Assembly: GCF_006715175.1 (NCBI RefSeq)
Contig: NZ_VFMQ01000001.1
Location: 62,001-126,000, forward strand
Reading direction: 5' to 3'
Length of the DNA: 64,000 nucleotides
Origin: Curtobacterium citreum
Lineage (GTDB): Bacteria > Actinomycetota > Actinomycetes > Actinomycetales > Microbacteriaceae
This document shows positions 25,205 through 36,321 of this stretch, piece after piece. The notes under the pieces are model-generated. The model was not told where the DNA came from. It was given only the letters and a program-made list of their open reading frames with translations, and ran no database searches. Numbering within the stretch: position 1 is the first letter of the stretch; the number at the start of each line of letters is the position of its first letter. Position numbers and translations under genes: made by a program.

Positions 25205-26836
25205 TCAGCCGACGGTCGGCGTGGTCGGCAGGGTCTCGCCGACCGTCGTGTCGGCCGGGTCCTTCTTGTCCTTGCCCTTGCCGTTGTCGTTCCCCGGCCC
25301 GCTGTTGCTGCCGGGGCCGGCGTTGCCCTGATCGGTACCGCCCTGCGGAGACTGGACCGGGTTCGAGGCGGGACCGCCCGGCTGGGGTCCGACGGTCGGG
25401 TCGTCCGCCGGCGAGCTCGGCTGCTGCTCGGGATCGCTCGGCTGCTCCTGGGGCTGGCTCGGCTGCTGCTCCGGCTCGCTGGACTGCTCCTGCGACGGCT
25501 CGCTGCTCGGTTCCTCGGCCGGTTCGCTCGACTGCTGGGTCGGCTGGCCGGACTCCGTCGGCGCCGGCGTGCTCGAGCCACCGCCCAGGGCGACGACCGC
25601 GACGACGATGCCGGCGAGCACCAGGATACCGATGACCACCGCCGCGATGACCGGCCCGCGACGGCGTCGCCCGTCGTCGTCCGTCCGTCGAGCGGACCCG
25701 CCTGCCGCAGCACCGCCTGCCGCTCCGGCCGCGGCACCGGCCGCACCGGCACCCGCACCGCCGCGCTGGGCTCCGAGCACGGTCGTCGCGACGTCGTCCT
25801 GCCCCGCTGCGCGACCGGGCTGCCCGAGCACGGCCGTCCGGTCGTACGCCTGCGTGGGCGCTTCCGTGCCGCCCGTCGGCATCGCCTGCGTCGCCTGGTC
25901 GCCGTGCGCTGCGTCCGGGGCCCCGGCATCGAGGAGCGCACCGGCGGCACCCGCGGCCGCCCCCGCTGCGCCACCGGCCGCGCGGGTCATCGTCCCCGGC
26001 CCTGCCGGCAGCAGCTGCGTGGCGGGCGCGGCGTCGTCACGGCCCAGGGCACGGAGTCGCTGCGCGGCCTCGGCGGCGCTCGGTCGGTCGGCGGGGTCCT
26101 GCGCCGTCATCACGTGCAGCAGGGTCCGCCAGGCGGTCGGCAGGTGCTGGTCGATCTCCGGGCCACGGGCGAGCCGCGCGGTCGCCGACTCCACCGCGCT
26201 GCCGGGGAACGGCCGCTTCCCGGTCAGGCACTCGAGCAGCACGAGGCCGAGCGCGTAGACGTCCGCCTTGCCGGTGACCTCGTGCCCCGTGACCTGCTCC
26301 GGCGAGATGTACGCGGCGGTGCCCATCACGGTGCCGGTGCCGGTCACCCGGGCGGCGTCACGGAGCAGGGCGATCCCGAAGTCGGCGAGCTTCACGTGCT
26401 CGCCGTCGCTCTCGAGCAGGACGTTCGCGGGCTTCACGTCGCGGTGCACGATGCCCTGCGCGTGGACCGCCGCGAGCCCGTCGGCGACCTGCGCACCGAG
26501 GCGCGCGGTGGTCGCCGGGTCGAGCACGCCCTCGTGCAGACGGGTGGCGAGGTCGCTCCCGGGGACGAGCTCCATCACCAGGTAGGAGTCGCCCTCGTCG
26601 TCGTCGAGCGCCGCGTCGTAGAGCGTGACGAGCGCGGGGCTGCGGAGCGCCGCGAGCGTGTGGATCTCGGCCTCGGCGCGGGCGCGCTCCCCGTGGTCGA
26701 CGGCACCGATGCGGAAGACCTTGACCGCCACCTCGCGGCCGAGCTGCTCGTCCACCGCCCGGTAGACGGAGGCCATGCCACCGTGTCCGAGCGTCCCGGT
26801 GACGCGGTACCGACCGCCGAAGACCCGTTCTGCCAT
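25205..26836 (-). CDS. transmembrane Ser/Thr protein kinase (PknB-like)
   Basis: 543-residue receptor-type kinase. Kinase domain (residues about 8-270): GHGGMASVY, the VAVKVF lysine, HRDVKPANVLL, DFGIA, GTAAYISPEQ and DVYALGLVLLECLTG. Next comes an Ala/Gly-rich linker with TQ motifs (TQLL, ATQAMP, TQAYD) that may bind FHA domains when phosphorylated, a membrane helix (PVIAAVVIGILVLAGIVVAV), and a Ser/Gln/Glu/Pro-rich extracellular tail without PASTA repeats. Leaderless: TAGGTT ends 7 nt before the ATG. A PAP2 phosphatase gene lies head-on upstream on the same strand. Confidence 0.9.
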   Translation of the reverse strand: MAERVFGGRYRVTGTLGHGGMASVYRAVDEQLGREVAVKVFRIGAVDHGERARAEAEIHTLAALRSPALVTLYDAALDDDEGDSYLVMELVPGSDLATRLHEGVLDPATTARLGAQVADGLAAVHAQGIVHRDVKPANVLLESDGEHVKLADFGIALLRDAARVTGTGTVMGTAAYISPEQVTGHEVTGKADVYALGLVLLECLTGKRPFPGSAVESATARLARGPEIDQHLPTAWRTLLHVMTAQDPADRPSAAEAAQRLRALGRDDAAPATQLLPAGPGTMTRAAGGAAGAAAGAAGALLDAGAPDAAHGDQATQAMPTGGTEAPTQAYDRTAVLGQPGRAAGQDDVATTVLGAQRGGAGAGAAGAAAGAAGGAAAGGSARRTDDDGRRRRGPVIAAVVIGILVLAGIVVAVVALGGGSSTPAPTESGQPTQQSSEPAEEPSSEPSQEQSSEPEQQPSQPQEQPSDPEQQPSSPADDPTVGPQPGGPASNPVQSPQGGTDQGNAGPGSNSGPGNDNGKGKDKKDPADTTVGETLPTTPTVG

Positions 26837-26846
26837 GCCCCGGAAC

Positions 26847-27737
26847 CTACCGTGACGACCTGACCGGGGACGACCCGCGGACCGGGTCGGCACCGCGGCG
26901 CAGGGCCGTCAGGTACAGCCGGTGGGCGGTGATCACGATCGCCAGCCAGGCCGCTCCGAGGGCCCACGCCGCCAGGACGTCGGTGGTCCAGTGGTGGCCG
27001 AGGAAGACCCGCGAGACGCCGATCGACAGCACGAAGAGGGTGCCGACGACGATCGTCCACACTCGGGTCACGGTGCGGGTCTGGCGCAGGATGAGCAGGT
27101 ACACGATCGTGCCGACGACCACGGTGGCGTTGAGCGTGTGACCGGACGGGAACGAGGGCGAGTGCTCGTACGGCGGCACCGCGTCGGCGAGCGGCGGACG
27201 GGCCCGGCCGATCAGGTCCTTGCCCGCGATGGTCATGAGGAGCGATCCGCCGCTCGCCGCGACGAGCAGCACGAGCGGCGTCCAGGCGCGCCGCTGGACC
27301 GTGAAGCCGACCAGGAACAGCACGGCGACGATCGGCATCCCGACCGTGCCGGCGATGTCGGTCCACCACGTGACGAGCCGGTCGGCCGTCGGGGAGCGCA
27401 TCGTGAGCATCCAGTCGAGCACCGGACGGTCGAGCACGGCGACGTCGTCGTGCTCGCGGACGGCGTCGTAGACCTCGGACGCCGCCCAGGTCGCCGTGAC
27501 CGCGATCCCGATGCCGACCAGGAGCGTCAGGACCAGGAGCGGCAGCGCCCCGTACCGTCGGCCGAGCGCCGCCCAGACCTCGGCGACGGCGTGCCCGGCG
27601 CGGGACCGCCACGAGGTCAGGTCGACGTCACCGACGTGCCGGTCCTGCGGGGCGGCGGCGCGCTCGGCGTCGACGACCCGGCGCGCGACGGCGTCGGCGG
27701 TGCCCTCCGGCTCCTCGTGGTCTCGCTGCTGCTGCAT
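26847..27737 (-). CDS. PAP2-family membrane phosphatase
   Basis: 296-residue lipid-phosphate or undecaprenyl-pyrophosphate phosphatase. The three catalytic motifs are complete: KDLIGRARPP, PSFPSGHT and SRVFLGHHWTTDV, set among about six membrane helices after a charged 60-residue N-terminus. It ends 10 bp before the kinase start on the same strand. Confidence 0.9.
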   Translation of the reverse strand: MQQQRDHEEPEGTADAVARRVVDAERAAAPQDRHVGDVDLTSWRSRAGHAVAEVWAALGRRYGALPLLVLTLLVGIGIAVTATWAASEVYDAVREHDDVAVLDRPVLDWMLTMRSPTADRLVTWWTDIAGTVGMPIVAVLFLVGFTVQRRAWTPLVLLVAASGGSLLMTIAGKDLIGRARPPLADAVPPYEHSPSFPSGHTLNATVVVGTIVYLLILRQTRTVTRVWTIVVGTLFVLSIGVSRVFLGHHWTTDVLAAWALGAAWLAIVITAHRLYLTALRRGADPVRGSSPVRSSR

Positions 27738-27803
27738 CGACCCACCCTGCCCGCCCGCACCTGCGAGCGCACGGCCGCGGGTGGCGCCGGCCGCGCGCGG
27801 CCG

Positions 27804-29489
27804 TCAGTCCTTCGCTGCCCCGTAGTCGCGGACGGTCGACACCGTGAGCGGGAACACCACGGGGAAGTCCCGGAACAGCAGGCGTCCGGCGTCCACCGCG
27901 GCGGCTCGGACCTGCTCGGCCACCCACTCGGCGTGCTCGACCGGGGTGTGCACGACGAGCTCGTCGTGCACGAAGAACACCAGGTGCGGCCCGTCGGTGA
28001 CCGGCCCCGGGAACCGCGTCAGGAGCCGGGTGCGCAGGGACCCCATCCACGCGAGCGCCCACTCCGCCGCCGTGCCCTGCACGACGAAGTTCCGGGTGAA
28101 CCGCCCCCAGCTCCGCGCCCGCGACTCGACGGCCCGCTGCTGCGCCGGGGTGCCGTCCACCGACCACGCCCGCGCCCGCGCCGCCGCGGACGCCGCGTCC
28201 GGCACCGGCGAGGTCCGTCCGAGCAGGGTCGTCACCGGCTCACCGCGCTCCCCCGCCCGGGCCGCCCGGTCGACCAGTCCGAGCGCCGCCGGGAACGCCC
28301 GCGCCAGCCGGGGCACGAGCCGGCCGCCGTCGCCCTGCGTCGCGCCGTACATCGCACCGAGCATCGCGCCCTTCGCCTGCTGCCGGGTCTCGACCGCACC
28401 CGAGGCCACCACGCCGTCGTACAGGTCGCGGCCGTCCCCCGCCGCCGCCATCGCCCGGTCACCGGACATCGCCGCGAGGACCCGCGGCTCGAGCTGCGCC
28501 GCGTCGGCGACCACGAACGTCCAGCCCTCGTCCGCGACGACCGCGGACCGGACCGTCCTCGGGAGCTGCATGGCGCCGCCGCCGTCCGCCGCCCAGCGCC
28601 CGGTCACCACGCCGCCGACCAGGTACTTCGGGTGGAACCGCCCGTCCTGCACCCACTCGTCGAGCCACGTCCACCCGTTCGCCGTCATCAGCCGCGACAG
28701 CTTCTTGTACTCGAGCAGCGGCGCGATGACCGGGTGCTCGAGCTCCTGCAGCTCCCACTTGCGCGTGCTCGCGACCATCAGGCCCGCCGCACGGAGGGAC
28801 CGCAGCACGTCGGTCGGCGAGTCCGGGTTGAGCGTCGGGTCCGCCAGGTGCCCGCGGATCACGACGGCCAGCTCCTCGAGCCGACGGGGTCGGACGCCCG
28901 ACGGGACCCGCGGGCCGAGCGCGTCCTCGAGCAGCCGCGCGTGCACGTCCGCCCGCCACGGCAGCCCGGCGTGCAGGATCTCGGCGGCGACCAGCGCACC
29001 GGCCGACTCCGCGGTGGTCAGCAGCCGCATGGCACCGGGCGCGGTGGAGGTCACGACCGCGTCGAGCTGCGCGCGCAGCTCGGCCACCGGGTCGGCCGCG
29101 TCGTCGGCCGGTGCGACCGTGAACAGCGCGTCGTCGAAGAGCGACGCCTGCGTCGGTCGGGTGACCCGTGCCTCCTGGCCGGGGTCGTCCCACGTGTCGG
29201 GCGGGGCCGCCGCGAGCGCGGTGCCCCGTGTCGCGAGCGCGCCGCGCAGGATGCGGCGCACGAGGCGCAGGTCGGTGCAGCGGCCGACGCGGCCGCCGGT
29301 CCGCAGGACGGCCGGGTACCAGCGAGCGGTGTCGTCCCAGACCCACCGGACGTCCGGTCCGTCGTGCGCCGCGACGAAGGCCGGGAGGCGCGGCTCGTCC
29401 AGGCGCGTCGGCTCGCCCGCCGACGCCCCCGCGTCGGTCAGGGGCGTCGCGGTGACGCCGCCGTCGACGCGGTGGAGGACCAGGTGCAC
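27804..29489 (-). CDS. DNA polymerase I-like protein (3'-5' exonuclease remnant + polymerase)
   Basis: 561-residue family-A polymerase homologue, the short actinobacterial form without a 5' nuclease. The first 200 residues hold a degenerate exonuclease-like domain. Polymerase motifs: A (VVADAAQLEPRVLA, replacing DYSQIELR but keeping the Asp), B (RQQAKGAMLGAMYGATQGDGG) and C (FFVHDELVVH). It may act in repair beside a normal polA elsewhere. GTG at 29489; CATGAT ends 6 nt before it, so probably leaderless. Confidence 0.85.
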   Translation of the reverse strand: MHLVLHRVDGGVTATPLTDAGASAGEPTRLDEPRLPAFVAAHDGPDVRWVWDDTARWYPAVLRTGGRVGRCTDLRLVRRILRGALATRGTALAAAPPDTWDDPGQEARVTRPTQASLFDDALFTVAPADDAADPVAELRAQLDAVVTSTAPGAMRLLTTAESAGALVAAEILHAGLPWRADVHARLLEDALGPRVPSGVRPRRLEELAVVIRGHLADPTLNPDSPTDVLRSLRAAGLMVASTRKWELQELEHPVIAPLLEYKKLSRLMTANGWTWLDEWVQDGRFHPKYLVGGVVTGRWAADGGGAMQLPRTVRSAVVADEGWTFVVADAAQLEPRVLAAMSGDRAMAAAGDGRDLYDGVVASGAVETRQQAKGAMLGAMYGATQGDGGRLVPRLARAFPAALGLVDRAARAGERGEPVTTLLGRTSPVPDAASAAARARAWSVDGTPAQQRAVESRARSWGRFTRNFVVQGTAAEWALAWMGSLRTRLLTRFPGPVTDGPHLVFFVHDELVVHTPVEHAEWVAEQVRAAAVDAGRLLFRDFPVVFPLTVSTVRDYGAAKD

Positions 29490-29558
29490 CCTACGATCAT
29501 GCCGCGCACCACCGTCCTCCCCCGCCGGGCGCGCTCGCTGCCGCTGCCGCCGCTGCTG

Positions 29559-29633
29559 TTCCGCGAAACGCAAGGTCGGCGGTTCCTCGCAGCGGTACTG
29601 CGCTGCGAGCAACCGCTCCCGTTGCGTCTCGCG
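29559..29633. repeat. 75-bp dispersed palindromic element, copy 1
   Basis: Long imperfect hairpin: TTCCGCGAAACGCAAGGTCG, then GCGGTTCCTCGCAGCG, a short loop, CGCTGCGAG, and a right arm ending CGTTGCGTCTCGCGA. Its sequence matches the reverse complement of 56859-56936 over nearly the whole length, so the two are copies of one element in opposite orientation. Confidence 0.75.
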
Positions 29634-29668
29634 AGCGCCGGACGCGCGGGTGTCAGGTCCGGATCGGG

Positions 29669-29890
29669 TCAGTCGGTTCGTGGGTCCGACGCGTCGGCGT
29701 CGCCGGGACGCACCGCGGCGGTGTCGGCGACGTCGATCCGGACGTCTCCGTCCTCGGCCCGTGAGACGGCGACCCGCGGATCGGCGTCGTGCGCGTCGGA
29801 GCCCGACATCCGGCGGAGGGTGTCCTGGCGCCGCTCCTCGAAGCTCATGTCGACGCCGTCGTCCAGGTGGTCACGGTCGGGCTCGCTCAT
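29669..29890 (-). CDS. 73-residue acidic protein
   Basis: Small, very charged soluble protein (MSEPDRDHLDDGVDMSFEER ... RIDVADTAAVRPGDADAS). No known domain. The start is supported by a leaderless promoter, TAGCGT (29903-29898) ending 7 nt before the ATG. Upstream longer versions of this frame lack such support. Function unknown. Confidence 0.65.
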   Translation of the reverse strand: MSEPDRDHLDDGVDMSFEERRQDTLRRMSGSDAHDADPRVAVSRAEDGDVRIDVADTAAVRPGDADASDPRTD

Positions 29891-30020
29891 GGCGCGGACG
29901 CTACCCGCCAGCCGCCGACCGCCCTCCGATCCCAGGGCGACCGGGCGCGGGGCAGCCGCGTGCAGGTGAGCCGCGCTCGTCGATTGGGTGCGTGAAGTGG
30001 ACAGCCGCCATGATGTCCGG

Positions 30021-30242
30021 ATGGCAACGAACACCGCGCGACCGCTCGGCTGGCGGCCGGTGGACCCGGACGAAGTGCCGATCCACGCCGTGGTCCGCTA
30101 CCGGGACCGCGGGCGGACGGTCGCGGGCACCGCGGTGGACGTCCTCGACGCCGGTGACCGCCCGTCGCTCATCGTCCGCACCGACGACGGGCAGCACCAT
30201 GTCGCTCCGGGGTCCACCCGCCTGGAGATGCTCGAGGACTGA
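30021..30242 (+). CDS. 73-residue conserved-type small protein
   Basis: Small protein with a likely SH3-like or KOW-like beta fold: HAVVRYRDRGRTVAGTAVDVLDAGDRPSLIVRTDDGQHHVAPGSTRLE. The alternation of short strands and the DDG turn suggest a compact beta barrel, but I recognise no named family. CATGAT ends 6 nt before the ATG (leaderless). Divergent from the acidic 73-residue gene. Confidence 0.6.
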   Translation: MATNTARPLGWRPVDPDEVPIHAVVRYRDRGRTVAGTAVDVLDAGDRPSLIVRTDDGQHHVAPGSTRLEMLED

Positions 30243-30322
30243 CTCCGGGCAACCACACGGAAATGATCCAGGAAACGCACACCAGCACGCGCTGGGAACC
30301 CATGGAGCAGGCCGGGAGTACA

Positions 30323-30341
30323 AGTAGTTAGTCAAACTACT
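30323..30341. promoter_or_regulatory. operator-like palindrome before the small ORF and glsB-like gene
   Basis: AGTAGTT-AGTCA-AACTACT: perfect 7-bp arms, 5-bp centre, AT-rich in a GC-rich genome, 22 bp before the ATG at 30364. The shape (TAGTTnnnnnAACTA) is typical of MarR-type sites. Confidence 0.6.
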
Positions 30342-30363
30342 GAAACGACCGGAGGACAGCGCG

Positions 30364-30480
30364 ATGCGTACGGAACACCTCCCCACCGAGCCGATCGACA
30401 TGGCTGCGCTCCTGCGCGCCCAGACGTCGTCGGCTCCGGGCAACGAACCGCTCGTCCCCGCGGTCGACCTCGCGTCCTGA
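30364..30480 (+). CDS. 38-residue small protein
   Basis: Short frame MRTEHLPTEPIDMAALLRAQ followed by TSSAPGNEPLVPAVDLAS, too short for most gene finders. A near-consensus ribosome binding site (GGAGGA, 7 nt before the ATG) and the upstream AT-rich operator support translation. It sits 63 bp before the GlsB/YeaQ gene in the same direction and probably shares its transcript. No homology recognised; it may be a leader or a small regulator. Confidence 0.6.
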   Translation: MRTEHLPTEPIDMAALLRAQTSSAPGNEPLVPAVDLAS

Positions 30481-30543
30481 CGCACCCCGGGCCGGCTCCC
30501 CCGGCCCATCACGCTCCACCCCCTCGTCTGAAAGGACATCACC

Positions 30544-30813
30544 ATGAGCTTCCTCGGCTTCATCCTCCTCGGCCTCATCGCCGGTGCCATCGCCAAGCTG
30601 ATCCTCCCGGGTCGTCAGGGCGGCGGCTGGCTGGCCACCCTCGTGCTCGGCGTGATCGGTGCCCTCATCGGCGGCTGGATCGGCGGCGCGGTCTTCGGCG
30701 TCGGGTACAACGGCTTCTTCAGCATCCAGTCGTGGATCATCGCGATCCTGGGCGCGCTCGTCGTGCTCGTCATCTGGGGTCTCATCACGGGCCGTCGCGG
30801 TAGCCGCGCCTGA
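30544..30813 (+). CDS. GlsB/YeaQ/YmgE family stress-response membrane protein
   Basis: 89-residue, three-helix membrane protein: FLGFILLGLIAGAIAKLI, GGGWLATLVLGVIGALIGGWIGG with its dense Gly zipper, and WIIAILGALVVLVIWGLI. Family members are induced by stress or in stationary phase; the molecular role is unclear. AAAGGA precedes the ATG. A strong terminator follows. Confidence 0.9.
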   Translation: MSFLGFILLGLIAGAIAKLILPGRQGGGWLATLVLGVIGALIGGWIGGAVFGVGYNGFFSIQSWIIAILGALVVLVIWGLITGRRGSRA

Positions 30814-30829
30814 CCGCAGCAGGACCGTC

Positions 30830-30861
30830 GAACGCCCCCACCGGGAACGGTGGGGGCGTTC
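30830..30861. terminator. strong hairpin terminator after the glsB-like gene
   Basis: Perfect 13-bp arms GAACGCCCCCACC / GGTGGGGGCGTTC around a 6-nt loop, 17 bp past the stop codon. The following 75 bp to the sdaA stop are (G)CAGC-rich low-complexity DNA. Confidence 0.85.
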
Positions 30862-30938
30862 GTGCGTCCGGTCCCAGCAGGGCGGAGGCGCAGCAGTGCG
30901 GCAGCGCAGCAGCGGCAGCGCGGCACTGCGGCAGCGCG

Positions 30939-32312
<1,374 letters not shown>

Positions 32313-32398
32313 CCCGCCACACTAACCCGTCCGGACGGGCAGGCGGTCAGCGCGCAGAGTGGACCGCTCCATCGGCATGTCCGTGGGACACTCGACCC

Positions 32399-33217
32399 AT
32401 GCCCATCCTCAACAAGGACATGCAGGTCTGCATCTCGCTGGCCGCACGACCGAGCAACATCGGCACCCGCTTCCACAACTTCCTCTACGACGAGCTCGGG
32501 CTGAACTACGCCTACAAGGCCTTCACCACGACGGACCTGCCCGGCGCCGTGACCGGCATCCGTGCGCTCGGCATCCGCGGCTGCTCGGTGTCGATGCCCT
32601 TCAAGGAGGCGGTCATCCCCCTCGTCGACGTCGTCGAGCCGTCCGCCGAGGCGATCCGGTCCGTCAACACCGTGGTGAACGACGACGGTGTGCTCACCGC
32701 GTCGAACACCGACTACGAGGCCGTCGCGTCCCTGCTCGACACCCACGGCGTCGACCGCGCGTCCCGTGTGGTGCTCCGCGGCTCCGGGGGCATGGCGAAG
32801 GCCGTCACGGCGGCGTTCCGCGGCGCGGGCTTCGAGCGCCTGACGGTCGTCGCGCGCAACACCGAGGCCGGTCCCGCCCTCGCCGAGCAGTACGGCTTCG
32901 ACTGGGTCGCGTCCGAGCAGCAGGCGCCGGACGCCGACGTCCTGGTGAACGTCACCCCGATCGGCATGCAGGGCGACGAGCAGGACGTGCTCGCCTTCGA
33001 GCAGGACCGGATCGACACCGCGACGACCGTCTTCGACGTCGTCGCCTTCCCCTCCGAGACGCCGCTGGTGCGCGCCGGACGCGCGGCCGGCAAGCAGGTG
33101 GTCACCGGGGCCGAGGTCATCGCGCTCCAGGCGGCCCGCCAGTTCGAGCGGTACACGGGGGTCGCCCTGACGGACGACCAGGTGCGGCGCGCGAGCGCCT
33201 TCAGTCGCGAAGGGTGA
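32399..33217 (+). CDS. AroE-like shikimate dehydrogenase family protein
   Basis: 272-residue NAD(P)-dependent oxidoreductase of the shikimate/quinate dehydrogenase family. The catalytic Lys in VSMPFKEAVIP and Asp in SNTDYEAV are kept, and the Rossmann part has VLRGSGGMAKAVTAAF. The N-terminal substrate loop differs: typical AroE has HSxSPxxHN, here LAARPSNIGTRFHN, so this is probably an AroE paralogue for another substrate. It has been called shikimate 5-dehydrogenase in related genomes. GACACT ends 6 nt before the ATG, a weak match to the leaderless box. Confidence 0.75.
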   Translation: MPILNKDMQVCISLAARPSNIGTRFHNFLYDELGLNYAYKAFTTTDLPGAVTGIRALGIRGCSVSMPFKEAVIPLVDVVEPSAEAIRSVNTVVNDDGVLTASNTDYEAVASLLDTHGVDRASRVVLRGSGGMAKAVTAAFRGAGFERLTVVARNTEAGPALAEQYGFDWVASEQQAPDADVLVNVTPIGMQGDEQDVLAFEQDRIDTATTVFDVVAFPSETPLVRAGRAAGKQVVTGAEVIALQAARQFERYTGVALTDDQVRRASAFSREG

Positions 33218-33223
33218 CCGGAC

Positions 33224-33272
33224 GACGGCCTGGAGGATCGTGGCTGGGCCCGCCACGGTCCTCCAGGCCGTC
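33224..33272. terminator. hairpin between convergent genes
   Basis: 21-bp arms with one mismatch (starting GACGGCCTGGAGGATCGTGG) around the 7-nt loop TGGGCCC. It fills almost the whole 58-bp gap. Confidence 0.75.
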
Positions 33273-33275
33273 ACG

Positions 33276-33719
33276 TCACCCGTTCCGCGACCGGCCCTCC
33301 GCGACCCAGCGGAGCCGCCGGATGCTCTCGTTGTTCCGGATCCAGATGCCCGGCTGCGCGATGAACCCCGGGACGAGCGCCCCGGGACCGCGGACCGGGT
33401 TCTCCCGCAGGGTGACCCGGCAGCCGCGCGGGTGCTCCTCGACCGTGACCTCGACGCGGGCCTCGCCCACGGGCCAGCCCTTCGCCTGGATCACCAGGCG
33501 GCGGGGCTCGTCGACCTCGAGGACGGTCGTCGTGTCGTTGATCAGGAACGGCCAGATGCCGAACGAGTGGTGCAGCTCGGTGCCGACCGCGGGCCAGCCC
33601 GGGTCCTGGCCGCGCATGCGCGAGGCGCCGACCACCCAGGTCGGGTAGAGCCAGCCGTCGCGGAGCACGTCGAAGACGTCCTCCGGGCTGCAGCGCAGGT
33701 TCCTGACGTTCTTGGCCAT
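33276..33719 (-). CDS. SRPBCC-family (polyketide cyclase-like) protein
   Basis: 147-residue START/Bet-v1-like ligand-binding protein. N-terminal SPEDVFDVLRDGWLYPTWVVGASR and the strand pattern to VEVTVEEHPRGCRVTLREN fit the family; the end GFIAQPGIWIRNNESIRRL is the closing helix. It starts 2 nt after the stop of the FAD oxidoreductase gene, so the two are translated from one mRNA and may act on the same lipid-like substrate. Confidence 0.8.
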   Translation of the reverse strand: MAKNVRNLRCSPEDVFDVLRDGWLYPTWVVGASRMRGQDPGWPAVGTELHHSFGIWPFLINDTTTVLEVDEPRRLVIQAKGWPVGEARVEVTVEEHPRGCRVTLRENPVRGPGALVPGFIAQPGIWIRNNESIRRLRWVAEGRSRNG

Positions 33720-33721
33720 GG

Positions 33722-35167
33722 TCACTCCTCCGGTGCGAGGTCGACGTGCTCGGACAGCCCGAACGTGTGCCGCAGCACGCTCCGGGCTGCGTGCCACCCC
33801 GCCATGCCGTGCACGCCGGGCCCGGGGGCGGCCGCCTCCGAGCACAGGTACATGCCGCCGCCCATCCGCCACGGGTCGCTCGACAGGACGGGGCGCTTCA
33901 CGAGCTGCCAGAAGCTCGCGGCGCCGGCGGCGATGTCCCCGCCGACGTAGTTCGGGTTGTACTCGGCCATCTGCACGGCGGTCCGGCTGGCCGACTGCAG
34001 GATCGTGTCGCGGAACCCCGGCGCGAACCGCTCGACCTGCCGCACCACCGCCTCGGTCGGGTCGACGTCCGAGCCCGCCGGCACGTGCGCGTACGCCCAG
34101 AAGACGTGCTTGCCGCGAGGCGCCCGACCGGGGTCGACCACCGTCGGCTCGCTCCCGAGGACGTACGGTCGGTCCGCGTGCCGGCCGTGCGCCACGGCGT
34201 GCTCGGCGGCCGCGATCTCCGACCGGGTCCCACCGATGTGGACCGTCCCGGCCTTCCGGAGCTCCGCGTTCGTCCACGGCACCGGGTCCGACAGGGCGAA
34301 GTCGACCTTGGCCGCCGCGTTCCCGAACCGGAAACGCCGCAGTGCCCCGCGCTTCGGCGTGGGGATCTGCTTCCCGGCGATCCGCAGCATGCCCGGCACG
34401 CTCGTGTCGAAGAGCACCGCCTTGGCCGGGGTGAGGTCGCCGAGGGACCGGATCTCCCGTCCGGTCTCGATCCGCCCGCCGTGGGCGAGCAGGTCCGCGG
34501 CGAGCGCGTCGACGATCGCCTGGCTGCCGCCGATCGGCACCGGCCAGCCCCGGGCGTGCGCGTACGAGCCGAGCGACAGGGCCGCGGCCGCGGTGGACAG
34601 CGACGGCATGTGCTGGATCGAGTGCGCGGCGACGCCGGACACCATCGCGGGGGCGACCTGCTCGCGGAAGCGCACGTTCCAGGCCGCGGAGCCCTGCTCG
34701 AGGGCCCGGAGTCCGAAGCGCAGCACGGTGAGGGGGTGCCGCGGGACGTGGAGCAGGGCGTCCGTGGCGAAGTCCGCGACCTGGTCGGCGCTGCGTGCGA
34801 GGGGTGCCATGAGGTTCCGGAACGCCGGCCCGTCGAGCCCGAGGGCCGCCGCCGTCCGGTCGATGTCCTGGTAGGCGATGCCGGCGTCACCCCGGTCGAG
34901 CGGGTGCCCGTACTGCACCTCGGGCAGCCGGAGCTCGATGCGGTCCTCCATGCGGAACAGCCGGAAGAACTCGGAATGCAGCGCCATCGGGTGCACGGCG
35001 GAGCAGACGTCGTGGTGGAAGCCCGGCAGCGTGAGCTCGGCCGTCCGGGCGCCGCCGCCGATCGTGTCGTTCCGCTCGACGACCTCGACCGACAGGCCCG
35101 CGCGTGCGAGCGTCACCGCCGCCGCGAGTCCGTTCGGTCCGGCTCCGACGACCACCGCATCCACCAT
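33722..35167 (-). CDS. NAD(P)/FAD oxidoreductase, phytoene desaturase/PYROXD2-like
   Basis: 481-residue flavoprotein. The FAD-binding dinucleotide fold opens the protein ([20 protein letters not shown] ... [14 protein letters not shown]), followed by [17 protein letters not shown] and, near the end, [26 protein letters not shown], the second FAD-contact motif. It belongs to the carotenoid-desaturase-like superfamily, but with no carotenoid genes nearby the substrate is unknown. TAGGCT ends 6 nt before the ATG (leaderless). Two-gene unit with the SRPBCC protein. Confidence 0.85.
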   Translation of the reverse strand: MVDAVVVGAGPNGLAAAVTLARAGLSVEVVERNDTIGGGARTAELTLPGFHHDVCSAVHPMALHSEFFRLFRMEDRIELRLPEVQYGHPLDRGDAGIAYQDIDRTAAALGLDGPAFRNLMAPLARSADQVADFATDALLHVPRHPLTVLRFGLRALEQGSAAWNVRFREQVAPAMVSGVAAHSIQHMPSLSTAAAALSLGSYAHARGWPVPIGGSQAIVDALAADLLAHGGRIETGREIRSLGDLTPAKAVLFDTSVPGMLRIAGKQIPTPKRGALRRFRFGNAAAKVDFALSDPVPWTNAELRKAGTVHIGGTRSEIAAAEHAVAHGRHADRPYVLGSEPTVVDPGRAPRGKHVFWAYAHVPAGSDVDPTEAVVRQVERFAPGFRDTILQSASRTAVQMAEYNPNYVGGDIAAGAASFWQLVKRPVLSSDPWRMGGGMYLCSEAAAPGPGVHGMAGWHAARSVLRHTFGLSEHVDLAPEE

Positions 35168-35202
35168 GGGTCGAGCCTAGGGACCGGTGGCCTCGGGTGC
35201 GG

Positions 35203-36263
<1,061 letters not shown>

Positions 36264-36321
36264 CCCGGCACGCGCGCAGGCCCGTCCGCACGAGCCCGCG
36301 CAGCCACGTAGCCACGCAGCG

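Noticed and set aside
21340..25635. 1431-residue plus-strand frame opposite the GH92 gene
   Set aside because: Shadow frame; the minus strand encodes complete GH92 signatures.
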